Both the position numbers and the translations under genes were made by a program. Under the pieces are notes generated by a model. That model had not been told where the DNA came from and did not search any database. It saw only the letters and a program-made list of their open reading frames with translations. Below, one piece after another: positions 1 to 11,450 of a DNA stretch of 64,000 nt. Positions within the stretch are counted from its first letter, which is position 1; every line of letters begins with the position of its first letter. Source of the DNA: Siphonodentalium dalli (lineage: Eukaryota > Mollusca > Scaphopoda > Gadilida > Siphonodentaliidae); assembly GCA_032622095.1 (NCBI GenBank), contig CP136064.1:264161863-264225862 (forward strand), written 5' to 3'.

Positions 1-3000
1 GTTGTAGATGTTAAATTCCAAGTTTCATCTTATTCCGATAAGAATTAAAAATTGGTACCACGGACCACCCCTCCCCATACCCACAATAATGAACAGACAC
101 TGGCAAAATTTGGCCCACCGCGTGCACTATTTCGTCCGCACACGTTGGTGTATCAGTTGACATCCAAACTTCGACATCTTCGGAGGAGATAGGGTCACAA
201 GCACATGTCCCAAACTGCAAAATTTGAGGGCCTATAACTCTTGCAATTCTTATCGGATTTCAAAAATCCTTCTTGGTTTGGGTTTGTTTTTGTTCAGGGA
301 ATGCATATACTTAAATAGATGAATATCGATCAAAAAAATATTTTTGAGAAAATTTTGCCCCCACATCAGTGTAAAAATATATGTCCGACTCTGTTAAAAT
401 TTCTTTATCGGACTAAACTGAGAACGGTCATCACGGCTATGAAAACCAAATGCCGTTATCTGGAATGATACGGGAGAACAACAGAGTACAATAAAATAGA
501 GGTTCCCCTGTTTATGGGCGGTAACTCTTCAGGGAAAGCGCGGACACAAGTTTTGATGCCGGTGGGCAGTAGGGCATACCGAGGTGTACATACGGTCCAA
601 TTTTCGATGCTCTGCTCCTTATAATTTCCGAGATAATAAAATGACATTTTTTCAAATAAAGGGAGATAACTCCACAGGGCAAACGCGGACAATATTCATT
701 ATACGTCGATAGGTTAGAACTCTTTGACCCCAACATACGTACAAAATTTGAGATTCATACTCCTTATACTTTCAGAGATTAGGGAGTTGTAAAAGTGTCG
801 AGTATAATAATAATAATAATGAAAAATAATCGAAAAAGGGCCATAACTCCGTCAAAATCCATTCGGCCGAGTTTCCGATACCATTGTACTTAGTAGACCG
901 TGGATGCCTACAATCGCTAGAGATTTCGCGTTCCTACTGCCCTTAGTTTCTGAGTATTTCCAAATAAACGGAAAACGGCACCAGTACAAAAACAATATAC
1001 TTCCTTGGTTACACCATGGAAGTATAATAATAGGGCGAATCATGAACTGAACAATTCCCAGTTTAGGGATGGAAAATATGAAGTAAGATGATTGTGTACT
1101 GTCCTTAACATTTGTGTATTGATCTCAAGTGTTTATAATTGACCCCACTCCTGCCTCGAAATTGGGTGACGGGATTGGGAAATTGTCACACCAGGCCCAA
1201 AATGCAATTTTTGAAGGACCATAACTCCGTGATTTTCCAATGGATTTAAAAATTGTTTTCAGTTTTGATATATGCTACTTACAGAGATTGCATATTATAA
1301 ATTTCATCTGATTCGGAAAAGAAGAACATTTTGGTTATTGGAAAGAATATGGGCCCATATTCAAACTTTGAGTTCCAAAATCTCCGCCAGTTTTTAACGG
1401 ATTTACGATCTGTTTTCAGATTTGTTATTAGCGTGTATGGTAGATGTTATATTCCAAGTTTCATATAATTCGGAGACGAAATAAATTTTGGTACCTCGGA
1501 CCACCCCTCCCCTGACCCACAACACTGAACCGACACTGGCAATATTTGGCACACCGCGTGCTCTCTTCAGCCTACACACATTGGCGTATCAGATGACATT
1601 CAAAGTTCGACATCTTCGGAGGAGATGTGTTATCAAGCACATGGGCCCAAAATTGCAAAATTTGAGGGCCCCTAACTTTGTCAGTTTTCAATGGAATTTC
1701 GAAACAATTGCAGTTTCTAGATCGAGTGGTGTTGTAGATGTTAAATTCCAAGTTTCATCTTATTCCGATAAGAATTAAAAATTGGTACCACGGACCACCC
1801 CTCCCCATACCCACAATAATGAACAGACACTGGCAAAATTTGGCCCACCGCGTGCACTATTTCGTCCGCACACGTTGGTGTATCAGTTGACATCCAAACT
1901 TCGACATCTTCGGAGGAGATAGGGTCACAAGCACATGTCCCAAACTGCAAAATTTGAGGGCCTATAACTCTTGCAATTCTTATCGGATTTCAAAAATCCT
2001 TCTTGGTTTGGGTTTGTTTTTGTTCAGGGAATGCATATACTTAAATAGATGAATATCGATCAAAAAAATATTTTTGAGAAAATTTTGCCCCCACATCAGT
2101 GTAAAAATATATGTCCGACTCTGTTAAAATTTCTTTATCGGACTAAACTGAGAACGGTCATCACGGCTATGAAAACCAAATGCCGTTATCTGGAATGATA
2201 CGGGAGAACAACAGAGTACAATAAAATAGAGGTTCCCCTGTTTATGGGCGGTAACTCTTCAGGGAAAGCGCGGACACAAGTTTTGATGCCGGTGGGCAGT
2301 AGGGCATACCGAGGTGTACATACGGTCCAATTTTCGATGCTCTGCTCCTTATAATTTCCGAGATAATAAAATGACATTTTTTCAAATAAAGGGAGATAAC
2401 TCCACAGGGCAAACGCGGACAATATTCATTATACGTCGATAGGTTAGAACTCTTTGACCCCAACATACGTACAAAATTTGAGATTCATACTCCTTATACT
2501 TTCAGAGATTAGGGAGTTGTAAAAGTGTCGAGTATAATAATAATAATAATGAAAAATAATCGAAAAAGGGCCATAACTCCGTCAAAATCCATTCGGCCGA
2601 GTTTCCGATACCATTGTACTTAGTAGACCGTGGATGCCTACAATCGCTAGAGATTTCGCGTTCCTACTGCCCTTAGTTTCTGAGTATTTCCAAATAAACG
2701 GAAAACGGCACCAGTACAAAAACAATATACTTCCTTGGTTACACCATGGAAGTATAATAATAGGGCGAATCATGAACTGAACAATTCCCAGTTTAGGGAT
2801 GGAAAATATGAAGTAAGATGATTGTGTACTGTCCTTAACATTTGTGTATTGATCTCAAGTGTTTATAATTGACCCCACTCCTGCCTCGAAATTGGGTGAC
2901 GGGATTGGGAAATTGTCACACCAGGCCCAAAATGCAATTTTTGAAGGACCATAACTCCGTGATTTTCCAATGGATTTAAAAATTGTTTTCAGTTTTGATA

Positions 3001-6000
3001 TATGCTACTTACAGAGATTGCATATTATAAATTTCATCTGATTCGGAAAAGAAGAACATTTTGGTTATTGGAAAGAATATGGGCCCATATTCAAACTTTG
3101 AGTTCCAAAATCTCCGCCAGTTTTTAACGGATTTACGATCTGTTTTCAGATTTGTTATTAGCGTGTATGGTAGATGTTATATTCCAAGTTTCATATAATT
3201 CGGAGACGAAATAAATTTTGGTACCTCGGACCACCCCTCCCCTGACCCACAACACTGAACCGACACTGGCAATATTTGGCACACCGCGTGCTCTCTTCAG
3301 CCTACACACATTGGCGTATCAGATGACATTCAAAGTTCGACATCTTCGGAGGAGATGTGTTATCAAGCACATGGGCCCAAAATTGCAAAATTTGAGGGCC
3401 CCTAACTTTGTCAGTTTTCAATGGAATTTCGAAACAATTGCAGTTTCTAGATCGAGTGGTGTTGTAGATGTTAAATTCCAAGTTTCATCTTATTCCGATA
3501 AGAATTAAAAATTGGTACCACGGACCACCCCTCCCCATACCCACAATAATGAACAGACACTGGCAAAATTTGGCCCACCGCGTGCACTATTTCGTCCGCA
3601 CACGTTGGTGTATCAGTTGACATCCAAACTTCGACATCTTCGGAGGAGATAGGGTCACAAGCACATGTCCCAAACTGCAAAATTTGAGGGCCTATAACTC
3701 TTGCAATTCTTATCGGATTTCAAAAATCCTTCTTGGTTTGGGTTTGTTTTTGTTCAGGGAATGCATATACTTAAATAGATGAATATCGATCAAAAAAATA
3801 TTTTTGAGAAAATTTTGCCCCCACATCAGTGTAAAAATATATGTCCGACTCTGTTAAAATTTCTTTATCGGACTAAACTGAGAACGGTCATCACGGCTAT
3901 GAAAACCAAATGCCGTTATCTGGAATGATACGGGAGAACAACAGAGTACAATAAAATAGAGGTTCCCCTGTTTATGGGCGGTAACTCTTCAGGGAAAGCG
4001 CGGACACAAGTTTTGATGCCGGTGGGCAGTAGGGCATACCGAGGTGTACATACGGTCCAATTTTCGATGCTCTGCTCCTTATAATTTCCGAGATAATAAA
4101 ATGACATTTTTTCAAATAAAGGGAGATAACTCCACAGGGCAAACGCGGACAATATTCATTATACGTCGATAGGTTAGAACTCTTTGACCCCAACATACGT
4201 ACAAAATTTGAGATTCATACTCCTTATACTTTCAGAGATTAGGGAGTTGTAAAAGTGTCGAGTATAATAATAATAATAATGAAAAATAATCGAAAAAGGG
4301 CCATAACTCCGTCAAAATCCATTCGGCCGAGTTTCCGATACCATTGTACTTAGTAGACCGTGGATGCCTACAATCGCTAGAGATTTCGCGTTCCTACTGC
4401 CCTTAGTTTCTGAGTATTTCCAAATAAACGGAAAACGGCACCAGTACAAAAACAATATACTTCCTTGGTTACACCATGGAAGTATAATAATAGGGCGAAT
4501 CATGAACTGAACAATTCCCAGTTTAGGGATGGAAAATATGAAGTAAGATGATTGTGTACTGTCCTTAACATTTGTGTATTGATCTCAAGTGTTTATAATT
4601 GACCCCACTCCTGCCTCGAAATTGGGTGACGGGATTGGGAAATTGTCACACCAGGCCCAAAATGCAATTTTTGAAGGACCATAACTCCGTGATTTTCCAA
4701 TGGATTTAAAAATTGTTTTCAGTTTTGATATATGCTACTTACAGAGATTGCATATTATAAATTTCATCTGATTCGGAAAAGAAGAACATTTTGGTTATTG
4801 GAAAGAATATGGGCCCATATTCAAACTTTGAGTTCCAAAATCTCCGCCAGTTTTTAACGGATTTACGATCTGTTTTCAGATTTGTTATTAGCGTGTATGG
4901 TAGATGTTATATTCCAAGTTTCATATAATTCGGAGACGAAATAAATTTTGGTACCTCGGACCACCCCTCCCCTGACCCACAACACTGAACCGACACTGGC
5001 AATATTTGGCACACCGCGTGCTCTCTTCAGCCTACACACATTGGCGTATCAGATGACATTCAAAGTTCGACATCTTCGGAGGAGATGTGTTATCAAGCAC
5101 ATGGGCCCAAAATTGCAAAATTTGAGGGCCCCTAACTTTGTCAGTTTTCAATGGAATTTCGAAACAATTGCAGTTTCTAGATCGAGTGGTGTTGTAGATG
5201 TTAAATTCCAAGTTTCATCTTATTCCGATAAGAATTAAAAATTGGTACCACGGACCACCCCTCCCCATACCCACAATAATGAACAGACACTGGCAAAATT
5301 TGGCCCACCGCGTGCACTATTTCGTCCGCACACGTTGGTGTATCAGTTGACATCCAAACTTCGACATCTTCGGAGGAGATAGGGTCACAAGCACATGTCC
5401 CAAACTGCAAAATTTGAGGGCCTATAACTCTTGCAATTCTTATCGGATTTCAAAAATCCTTCTTGGTTTGGGTTTGTTTTTGTTCAGGGAATGCATATAC
5501 TTAAATAGATGAATATCGATCAAAAAAATATTTTTGAGAAAATTTTGCCCCCACATCAGTGTAAAAATATATGTCCGACTCTGTTAAAATTTCTTTATCG
5601 GACTAAACTGAGAACGGTCATCACGGCTATGAAAACCAAATGCCGTTATCTGGAATGATACGGGAGAACAACAGAGTACAATAAAATAGAGGTTCCCCTG
5701 TTTATGGGCGGTAACTCTTCAGGGAAAGCGCGGACACAAGTTTTGATGCCGGTGGGCAGTAGGGCATACCGAGGTGTACATACGGTCCAATTTTCGATGC
5801 TCTGCTCCTTATAATTTCCGAGATAATAAAATGACATTTTTTCAAATAAAGGGAGATAACTCCACAGGGCAAACGCGGACAATATTCATTATACGTCGAT
5901 AGGTTAGAACTCTTTGACCCCAACATACGTACAAAATTTGAGATTCATACTCCTTATACTTTCAGAGATTAGGGAGTTGTAAAAGTGTCGAGTATAATAA

Positions 6001-6218
6001 TAATAATAATGAAAAATAATCGAAAAAGGGCCATAACTCCGTCAAAATCCATTCGGCCGAGTTTCCGATACCATTGTACTTAGTAGACCGTGGATGCCTA
6101 CAATCGCTAGAGATTTCGCGTTCCTACTGCCCTTAGTTTCTGAGTATTTCCAAATAAACGGAAAACGGCACCAGTACAAAAACAATATACTTCCTTGGTT
6201 ACACCATGGAAGTATAAT
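1..6218 (+). repeat. 1,730-bp tandem satellite, 3.6 visible copies
   Basis: The sequence repeats with an exact 1,730-bp period: units 1-1730, 1731-3460, 3461-5190 and a partial unit 5191-6218. The copies look identical wherever I compared them, which points to very recent homogenisation. The array ends abruptly inside a unit at 6218 and is already running at base 1. The unit is built from diverged smaller modules. The stretch near 1440-1734 is a diverged copy of the stretch beginning at 1735, with the same order of landmarks (GTAGATGTTA, CCACCCCTCC, CATCTTCGGAGGAGAT). A motif of the type GGGCCATAACTCC recurs near 228, 507, 660, 838, 1219, 1374 and 1669, often about 145-155 bp or a multiple apart. 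Short open frames on both strands repeat in every copy and are not credible genes. Confidence 0.97.
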
Positions 6219-7094
6219 TAATGTCTTTCAACCAAACATCGTATGCGACATACATGTCCTTGTAACCGCCAAATTGTCAACAGCGTTAAGATCAGTGAAA
6301 GTATAGCGACACTGTAGAACTTTAGGCGCACTAAACTAGTAAGAAAAAATAATTTTGCCCCACAAACGGTGTTTGGCCGGGATATAGAAATTTCTTCCGT
6401 CAGTCCTTTTGTCCGTCGGTCGTCAGTCCACCTAATAGCTTTCGATGTCTCTATCTCGGTCAGCGTGGACGGGATTTTAATTATCTATATGATATGCACA
6501 TAAACCAGCATGAGGGGAATTATATCCGCACGGGACGTGTTTCGTCGATTCGTGTCTTGCAGAGTTAGGACCATACAGTGTTAAAAGTGTATCCTTGGCA
6601 ATATGAGAATTTGTTCACAGTCACCGAATCTTGAAAGCACATTTAAGGCAATGAACGCTTATACTGAGCTCACGCCGCCATAAACCTGATATATAAAAAT
6701 TTATTATATACGGGTCTTTTTCACAAACTTCTAAAGGTATCGTGATGCAGTATTTATGCGCTTTAATTTCGCGAGCATGGTGGTTTATTAGCTGCAAGCG
6801 GGCATATTTCATCTCACCGTCGCATTTCCCAGAGGAAATCGTGCCTATATTTCGTCTAAAATACTACTTTACTTTATCATATATTAGTTCAGTTCTTCGC
6901 TATCGTCCGTTCAGCGATTGTTATCTCATTCTCCAAATGCTATTTATACCGTTCATGTCACTTTTCAGTTATGCTACAATCCGTTCATTTTTTTTCGACA
7001 CGGTATACCCCTGAACAAGTTCATTTTTCGCGCATATATAAATACCAAGTTTTCTGTGTGTCACTACCATTTATATTGCCAGATATATGTCTAT
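6219..7094. other. Unique-looking intergenic DNA, no gene seen
   Basis: This is the flank of the satellite array. I see no gene, no clear repeat and no splice-framed coding stretch. A tract near 6395-6430 is rich in GTCCGTCAGTCC-like words, a low-complexity pattern only. Confidence 0.45.
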
Positions 7095-7320
7095 GTATAT
7101 TTAAATGTTTTTGCTAGCTCACTATATGAATGTCCTGATTTCCGTCCCAATATAAATATGACAGCTGAGAAGATATAATTGTTCAAGTGATTTAATTTGG
7201 TCACCATTTGTCAAGATATTTTTTGAAATTTGAACTCCAAACATACCTTAGAACGAATTATGGAGATAATTATATATAGCTTTGGTGAATATCGGCGACT
7301 AAAATATTAGTACGCCACCT
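7095..7320 (-). repeat. Dispersed repeat, inverted partner of 54020-54225
   Basis: Read on the minus strand, this matches 54020-54225. Shared landmarks in the same order are CGCCGATATTCACC, a TATATATAATCATCTCC-like stretch, CACCATTTGTC/GACAAATGGTGACC, CTTGAACAATTATATC, GTCATATTTATAT and a terminal GCTAGCAA. It is diverged, with many substitutions and small gaps. It looks like the terminal part of the same element as the ~148-bp monomers at 52925-54225. Confidence 0.7.
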
Positions 7321-7367
7321 GTGGTGTATCTAGCTTCTGTGATTTTGATATTGTGTGGTGGACAGGG

Positions 7368-7833
7368 CGAATGTATTCTTGGAGATTGTTTGTACCTTAC
7401 TCAATCGTACCGATAGAATCACGTAGATTCCGAAATTGTAAAGTTAACGCCACCGGTGTATAATATGTTTATGAAAATATCATAAATCGCATCGATAGAG
7501 TCAGGACAGGCTGAAATTGTAAACTTAAAGTCACCGGTGTAATAATATGTTGTTGAAAATATAAATAATTTGATAGACTGAAAATAATATATAACCCATT
7601 GTGAGCCCCTGGCGTATTCTTGGACATTTTGTTTTGTACCATTACTCAATCGTACCGATAGAATCACGTAGATGCCGAAATTGTAAAGTTAACGCCACCG
7701 GTGTATAATATGTTTATGAAAATATGATAATATGATAGGCTGAAATTGTAAACTTAAAGTAACTTGTTTTTGAAAATATAAATAATTTGATAGACTGAAA
7801 ATAATGTGTAACCCATTGGGAACCCCTTGAAGT
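7368..7833 (+). repeat. Local tandem duplication, two copies
   Basis: Two adjacent copies, about 7368-7610 and 7611-7833, share long blocks such as CAATCGTACCGATAGAATC, GTTAACGCCACCGGTG and AATTTGATAGACTG. The second copy has lost about 20 bp in the middle. Short frames across it are not gene-like. Confidence 0.85.
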
Positions 7834-8102
7834 GAATTGTGGGTAGTTTCATTGTGATATTCTCCGCCATCTTTATTTTCTGGAATTATCACCAAGATTT
7901 CTCCATTCGATTCTCTTAAAATGCACCCGAATCGGTCAAATTCTTTTGATAATTCTATCTAAATACATCTTAGCTACTATTTGGATCTGCTGTCCCGGTC
8001 GAAAGGGGTTTAGTTTGACCAAAATGGCAATTGACAAAAGCCTGTTTATAAAATGCGTCTAGTCAGTACTCGATGACCCGTCCACGGTCTGTTGACAAGT
8101 GT
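7834..8102. other. Intergenic DNA, nothing recognised
   Basis: AT-rich sequence between two local duplications. I see no gene or repeat that I can support. Confidence 0.4.
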
Positions 8103-8445
8103 AGTGTAAATTTATTATCGAAAACAAATTCAATTTCTTCCATCTAAAACATAAGTACGCGCTGAACTCTGTCATTTTAAAAATATAAAAGTATTACACA
8201 CATACACACCAAATTTCAGCTCAAAATTTTGAAAAATGACAGTTTTATAGACATAAATCGATTTTAATGGGAAATCGAGTGTTAAATTTTATCATCGAAA
8301 AAAATCATTTCTTCGATCTAATAAATCATTACGTACTGTGCCCTGTCATTTTAGGAATATATAAGTATCCCACTCACACACACCAAGTGTGAGCTAAAAA
8401 TTTTGAAAAATAAGAGATTTATCGACATAAATCGATTTGTATATG
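8103..8445 (+). repeat. Diverged tandem duplication
   Basis: Two diverged copies, about 8103-8279 and 8280-8445, share TTATCGAAAA / TCATCGAAAA, a CTGTCATTTTA block, CACACACACCAA, AAATTTTGAAAAAT and GACATAAATCGATTT in the same order. No coding potential seen. Confidence 0.7.
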
Positions 8446-8539
8446 GCAGATGCCAATTGCCTTGTTAAATAAATTTTAGGGCCGTGCAAATGTTTTCTGA
8501 GCTGTTCCATATTGGGCACTAGAGTCCATATTTGACCGT

Positions 8540-9290
8540 TATATCTGATAATTGTGCGACAGTACAGTCGCGTTACTTTATACGTCAACATTGGTCATTA
8601 TCACCCGACAAATTTATTTCGGCCTATCGTATCAACCCCTATTTTCTCCCGCATAGCCTGACTAAGTGTCAACATTGGTCTTTATCGCTCCACTAATTTG
8701 TATCGTTTCATCGGTATGAATTCCATATCCAATTATCCACATATAACCAACCCAACCTCTAATCCCGGTCCAATTTATTTAATTTTTTCATCGCTATAGT
8801 CACGTTACTTAATATTTTATCGCGTGATACTTGTACTTATATGTCTATGGTATTACTATAGTATACCGTATACGTATATCAATTGCTATTCCTTTCTATA
8901 TAATCCTGGTGCCATCTATAGAGATAGAGATAATTTCATACCCCCCCCCCCCATTTTATGCCATTGCTGCTTTAGTACAGTCGCGATACATTACATGGCA
9001 ACATCACTCCACTAATTTATGTCAGTTCATCGGTACGAACCCCTTTTTCTCCGAGTCCATATAACGTACCAACCCAACATCTTATAGAAGTCCATAAATG
9101 ACTATTCTGGCACTATATAGAGATGACTAAGATTCTGACACCCCCTATTTTATAGCCTTGTTGCAATGTTCAGTAGAGTTGAGATGCATAATATGTCAAC
9201 ATTGGTCATTATCGCTCTATAAATTTATATCGGTTCAACCCTTAGTTCCCTGTATCGCCCACCCCTCCCTGAATTTATTTTTTCATTTGT
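8540..9290 (+). repeat. Diverged tandem repeats at the edge of the long inverted repeat
   Basis: A module containing ACAGTCGCG, GTCAACATTGGTC, TTATCGCTC, AATTTATATCGG and ACCAACCCAAC recurs at least three times (near 8560, 8670, 8980 and 9200) with variable length. A run of C near 8941 lies within it. The last module is part of the left arm of the long inverted repeat. The right arm, at 50579-51975, stops within the corresponding module. Confidence 0.6.
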
Positions 9291-9548
9291 ATTATAGTCT
9301 CGTTACGTACACATTTTATCTCTTGTAACTTTTGCTTCAATGCGTCGAGTTCCGCTGCAGAGAATACAAAACTGACAACATTTTGAAATGTAAGCAGGCT
9401 TCAAACTCATCTTATCCAAGAAAAACTCTGGTTACATAAGAAATTTGTGTATAAGTTGTACGCGCATTTGTTGCGTTAAAAACCAAAGGTCCCAAGTCAA
9501 GGTCCAAATCCCCAACACACTGTTGTGAGGTTTAACTCCATCTACATA

Positions 9549-9678
9549 CAGTAATGTCCAAAGTAATTGATCACTTAACCACAGCAAAATTATGGGTATT
9601 TTTTTCATGATTTTAAATCCTGAAAAATTAACCATAATTATGCTGTGATTAAGTGGTCAATTACTTTGGGCATTACTG
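9549..9678. mobile_element. Palindromic mariner-type MITE, copy L1
   Basis: The element starts CAGTAATG and ends CATTACTG, with TA on each side (9547-9548 and 9679-9680). Almost the whole 130 bp is self-complementary around an AT-rich centre (GATTTTAAATC). CAGT-type ends with TA duplications are typical of Tc1/mariner elements. No transposase is present, so it would be non-autonomous. It sits in tandem with two more copies. Confidence 0.75.
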
Positions 9679-9724
9679 TAACCAAAATAAGGATTTGAGG
9701 TTTAATGATAACTCAATCCTCATA

Positions 9725-9853
9725 CAGTAATGTTCAAAGTAATTGACCACTTAAGCACAGCAGAATAATGGGTAATTTATCAGGATTTTAAATGCTGAAA
9801 AAATACCCATAATTCTGCTGTGGTTAAGTGGTCAATTATTTTGGGCATTACTG
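9725..9853. mobile_element. Palindromic mariner-type MITE, copy L2
   Basis: Same structure as copy L1: CAGTAATG start, CATTACTG end, TA on both sides, near-complete palindrome. It is separated from L1 by a spacer with AAGGATTTGAGGTTTAATGA that also follows the next copy, so element plus spacer was amplified as a ~175-bp tandem unit. Confidence 0.75.
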
Positions 9854-9899
9854 TAACCAATATAAGGATTTGAGGTTTAATGATAACTCAATCCTCATA

Positions 9900-10028
9900 C
9901 AGTAATGTTCAAAGTAATTGACCACTTAACCACAGCAGAATTATTGGTAATTTTTCAGGATTTTAAATCCTGAAAAATTACCAATAAGTCTGATGTGGTT
10001 AAGTGGTCAATTACTTTGGGCATTACTG
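9900..10028. mobile_element. Palindromic mariner-type MITE, copy L3
   Basis: Third copy of the tandem set in this arm, with the same ends and TA flanks. Its stem reads TTATTGGTAA where the others read TTATGGGTAA, and the complementary change is present on the other side of the palindrome, so the stem is preserved. Confidence 0.75.
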
Positions 10029-10197
10029 TAACCAATATAAGGATGTGAGGTTTAATGAGAACTCCATCCACATAACTAATAAATATGTGGGAAAATTAAA
10101 ACAAAACAAAATAAATTCCATGATGGCGTCCAATATGGACTACCTAATTCTGCTCCAAAACATGTACATTGAATATATGGATGTTTATTGGGGGAAA

Positions 10198-10437
10198 CCG
10201 ATTATTTCAATGATATTTTCATTAACTGAGATCCAAAACCCGACTTACGGGAGCGTGCTTCGCGCGCGACTGTATATTAAGCATATGTGCATATTTAATA
10301 AGCCAACAATTGGAATCCCAACAGAGAAGATTGGCGTGGGTCCCTTGTGCGATCTGTCCATCGAAAACTATTTAGACATCTCAAGACACGTAAGACCCAA
10401 TAACTTAATATACAGAATAGATACATCTATTGCCTGA
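10198..10437 (+). other. Open frame inside the repeat arm, probably non-coding
   Basis: An open frame ends TGA at 10435-10437 and reads ...GSVLRARLYIKHMC... It has a counterpart in the other arm (50595-50843, minus strand). Over the shared 82 codons the two differ at three positions (E/G, I/L, I/T). All three are amino-acid changes and I found no silent differences, so there is no sign of selection on a protein. Upstream, a difference in the number of Gs in a run puts the two arms in different frames. I recognise no domain. It is most likely a chance frame in a repeated element. Confidence 0.35.
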
Positions 10438-10475
10438 GTGACTAATATTTATATTTGTTATAATGAGGTCAAATA

Positions 10476-10740
10476 GTTGCGAAGCCAGCACCACAATTCT
10501 TTCCCTCCATAGTAAATCTTAAAACAACTTCTAAAGAATTATTAATTTACCTTATATTTGGTATGGAGCGTCCTTGGTTTACTGGAGTTCAGATTTGTTA
10601 ACATCACGTCACCAAGTTAATTACTTGCGAAGCCACAGCCATAACTATTTCCCTCCATAGTAATGCTCAAAACAACTTCTTAAAAACAATTGACCAGGTC
10701 AGTCGCGCAATTATTGGAAGAGCCACGGTCAATCATTTTT
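10476..10740 (+). repeat. Diverged ~148-bp tandem monomers
   Basis: TTGCGAAGCC followed by TTTCCCTCCATAGTAA and AAAACAACTTCT occurs near 10476 and again 148 bp later near 10624. A weaker third start (AGTCGCGCAATTATTGG) lies near 10700. The motif resembles the AGTCGCCGATTGCCAC start of the monomers at 52925-54225, but the similarity is weak. Confidence 0.55.
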
Positions 10741-10989
10741 TTTAAACCAAATGTTACATTTAAATTATTGCTTTATTTAACCCCAAAAAAAAAAAATTAA
10801 ATGAGAAAATTAACTTTTACTACTTGCTAAATTTTATCTTTTAATTATTTCATTTAAATTTTAGTATTTACAGTATACTAAGTCCAAGTCTTTATAATCT
10901 GTTGAGTGACCCCACAGTCGTTTACTTGCTTTGTTAGTAATAATTTGAAGGATTACTTGTTTAAACGCAATTGTTATCAAAATATTTTA
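10741..10989. other. AT-rich spacer with homopolymer runs
   Basis: Contains T and A homopolymer runs (near 10736-10743 and 10786-10797) and no recognisable gene or repeat unit. Confidence 0.4.
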
Positions 10990-11450
10990 TGTATTTTTTA
11001 TAATTTCTATTTATATGTATACATACTATAATCTTGGTGGCGTTACCATTTCTGACTATGGTTTTCTTGTTATCAACGTTAGCGCCCTTCTCTCTCCATC
11101 CCCGACCTAAACGGCACATGATTTGATTCCTCGCACCATTGAGAAGAACGTGTATGAATTTGGTGGCAATTAGTGCTAAACTTATCTGTATCAGATTTGG
11201 TGCTCCTCCCCTCCCCATTCATGACTCGAACGGCGCCACTTTTAACATATCTAAACCAAGTACATTAGACTGCTGATATCATGGAGATGATTATATAAGT
11301 TTGTGGTTCGGCAACTAAACTAATTCTTATCAAATTTAATGCCCCATCTACCACACAAACGGCATCAATATGGCGTCTTTGCATCACAGGATTATAGATT
11401 TCTCGTATCATGGAGAAGAAATTGAAGAATGTGGTGGATGTGTGATGGGT
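10990..11450 (-). repeat. ~148-bp monomers, inverted relative to 52925-54225
   Basis: Read on the minus strand, this contains diverged monomers with the landmarks CTTCTCCATGATAC, GAGAGGGGC-like, GCACCAAATTTGATA, TTAGTTGCCGA / TTTAGCACTAATTGCCACC and AACTTATA. Successive TTAGY-GCC starts are about 148 bp apart (near 11160 and 11308). It belongs to the same family as 52925-54225, in opposite orientation. Confidence 0.65.

Larger units (their letters stand above)
9060..10455 (+). repeat. Left arm of a ~1.4-kb inverted repeat
   Basis: The arm matches the reverse complement of 50579-51975 along its whole length. Over 10193-10437 I counted 3 substitutions plus a 1-base difference in a G run, about 98-99% identity. 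The rest shows somewhat more differences. In order, the arm holds a diverged tandem module, a unique segment (9300-9545), three palindromic TA-flanked elements separated by a ~46-bp spacer, and a segment with an open frame. Inner edge: the match is lost just after ACTAATATTTATA. Outer edge: the match is lost next to ATATAACGTACC. Both arms share the midpoint 30,517. Confidence 0.93.

Noticed and set aside
1488-1778. Small protein encoded in every satellite unit (also minus-strand frames near 1741-1950 and 2186-2422)
   Set aside because: The frames recur only because the DNA unit recurs identically. No domain and no splice or promoter support; different frames overlap on both strands.
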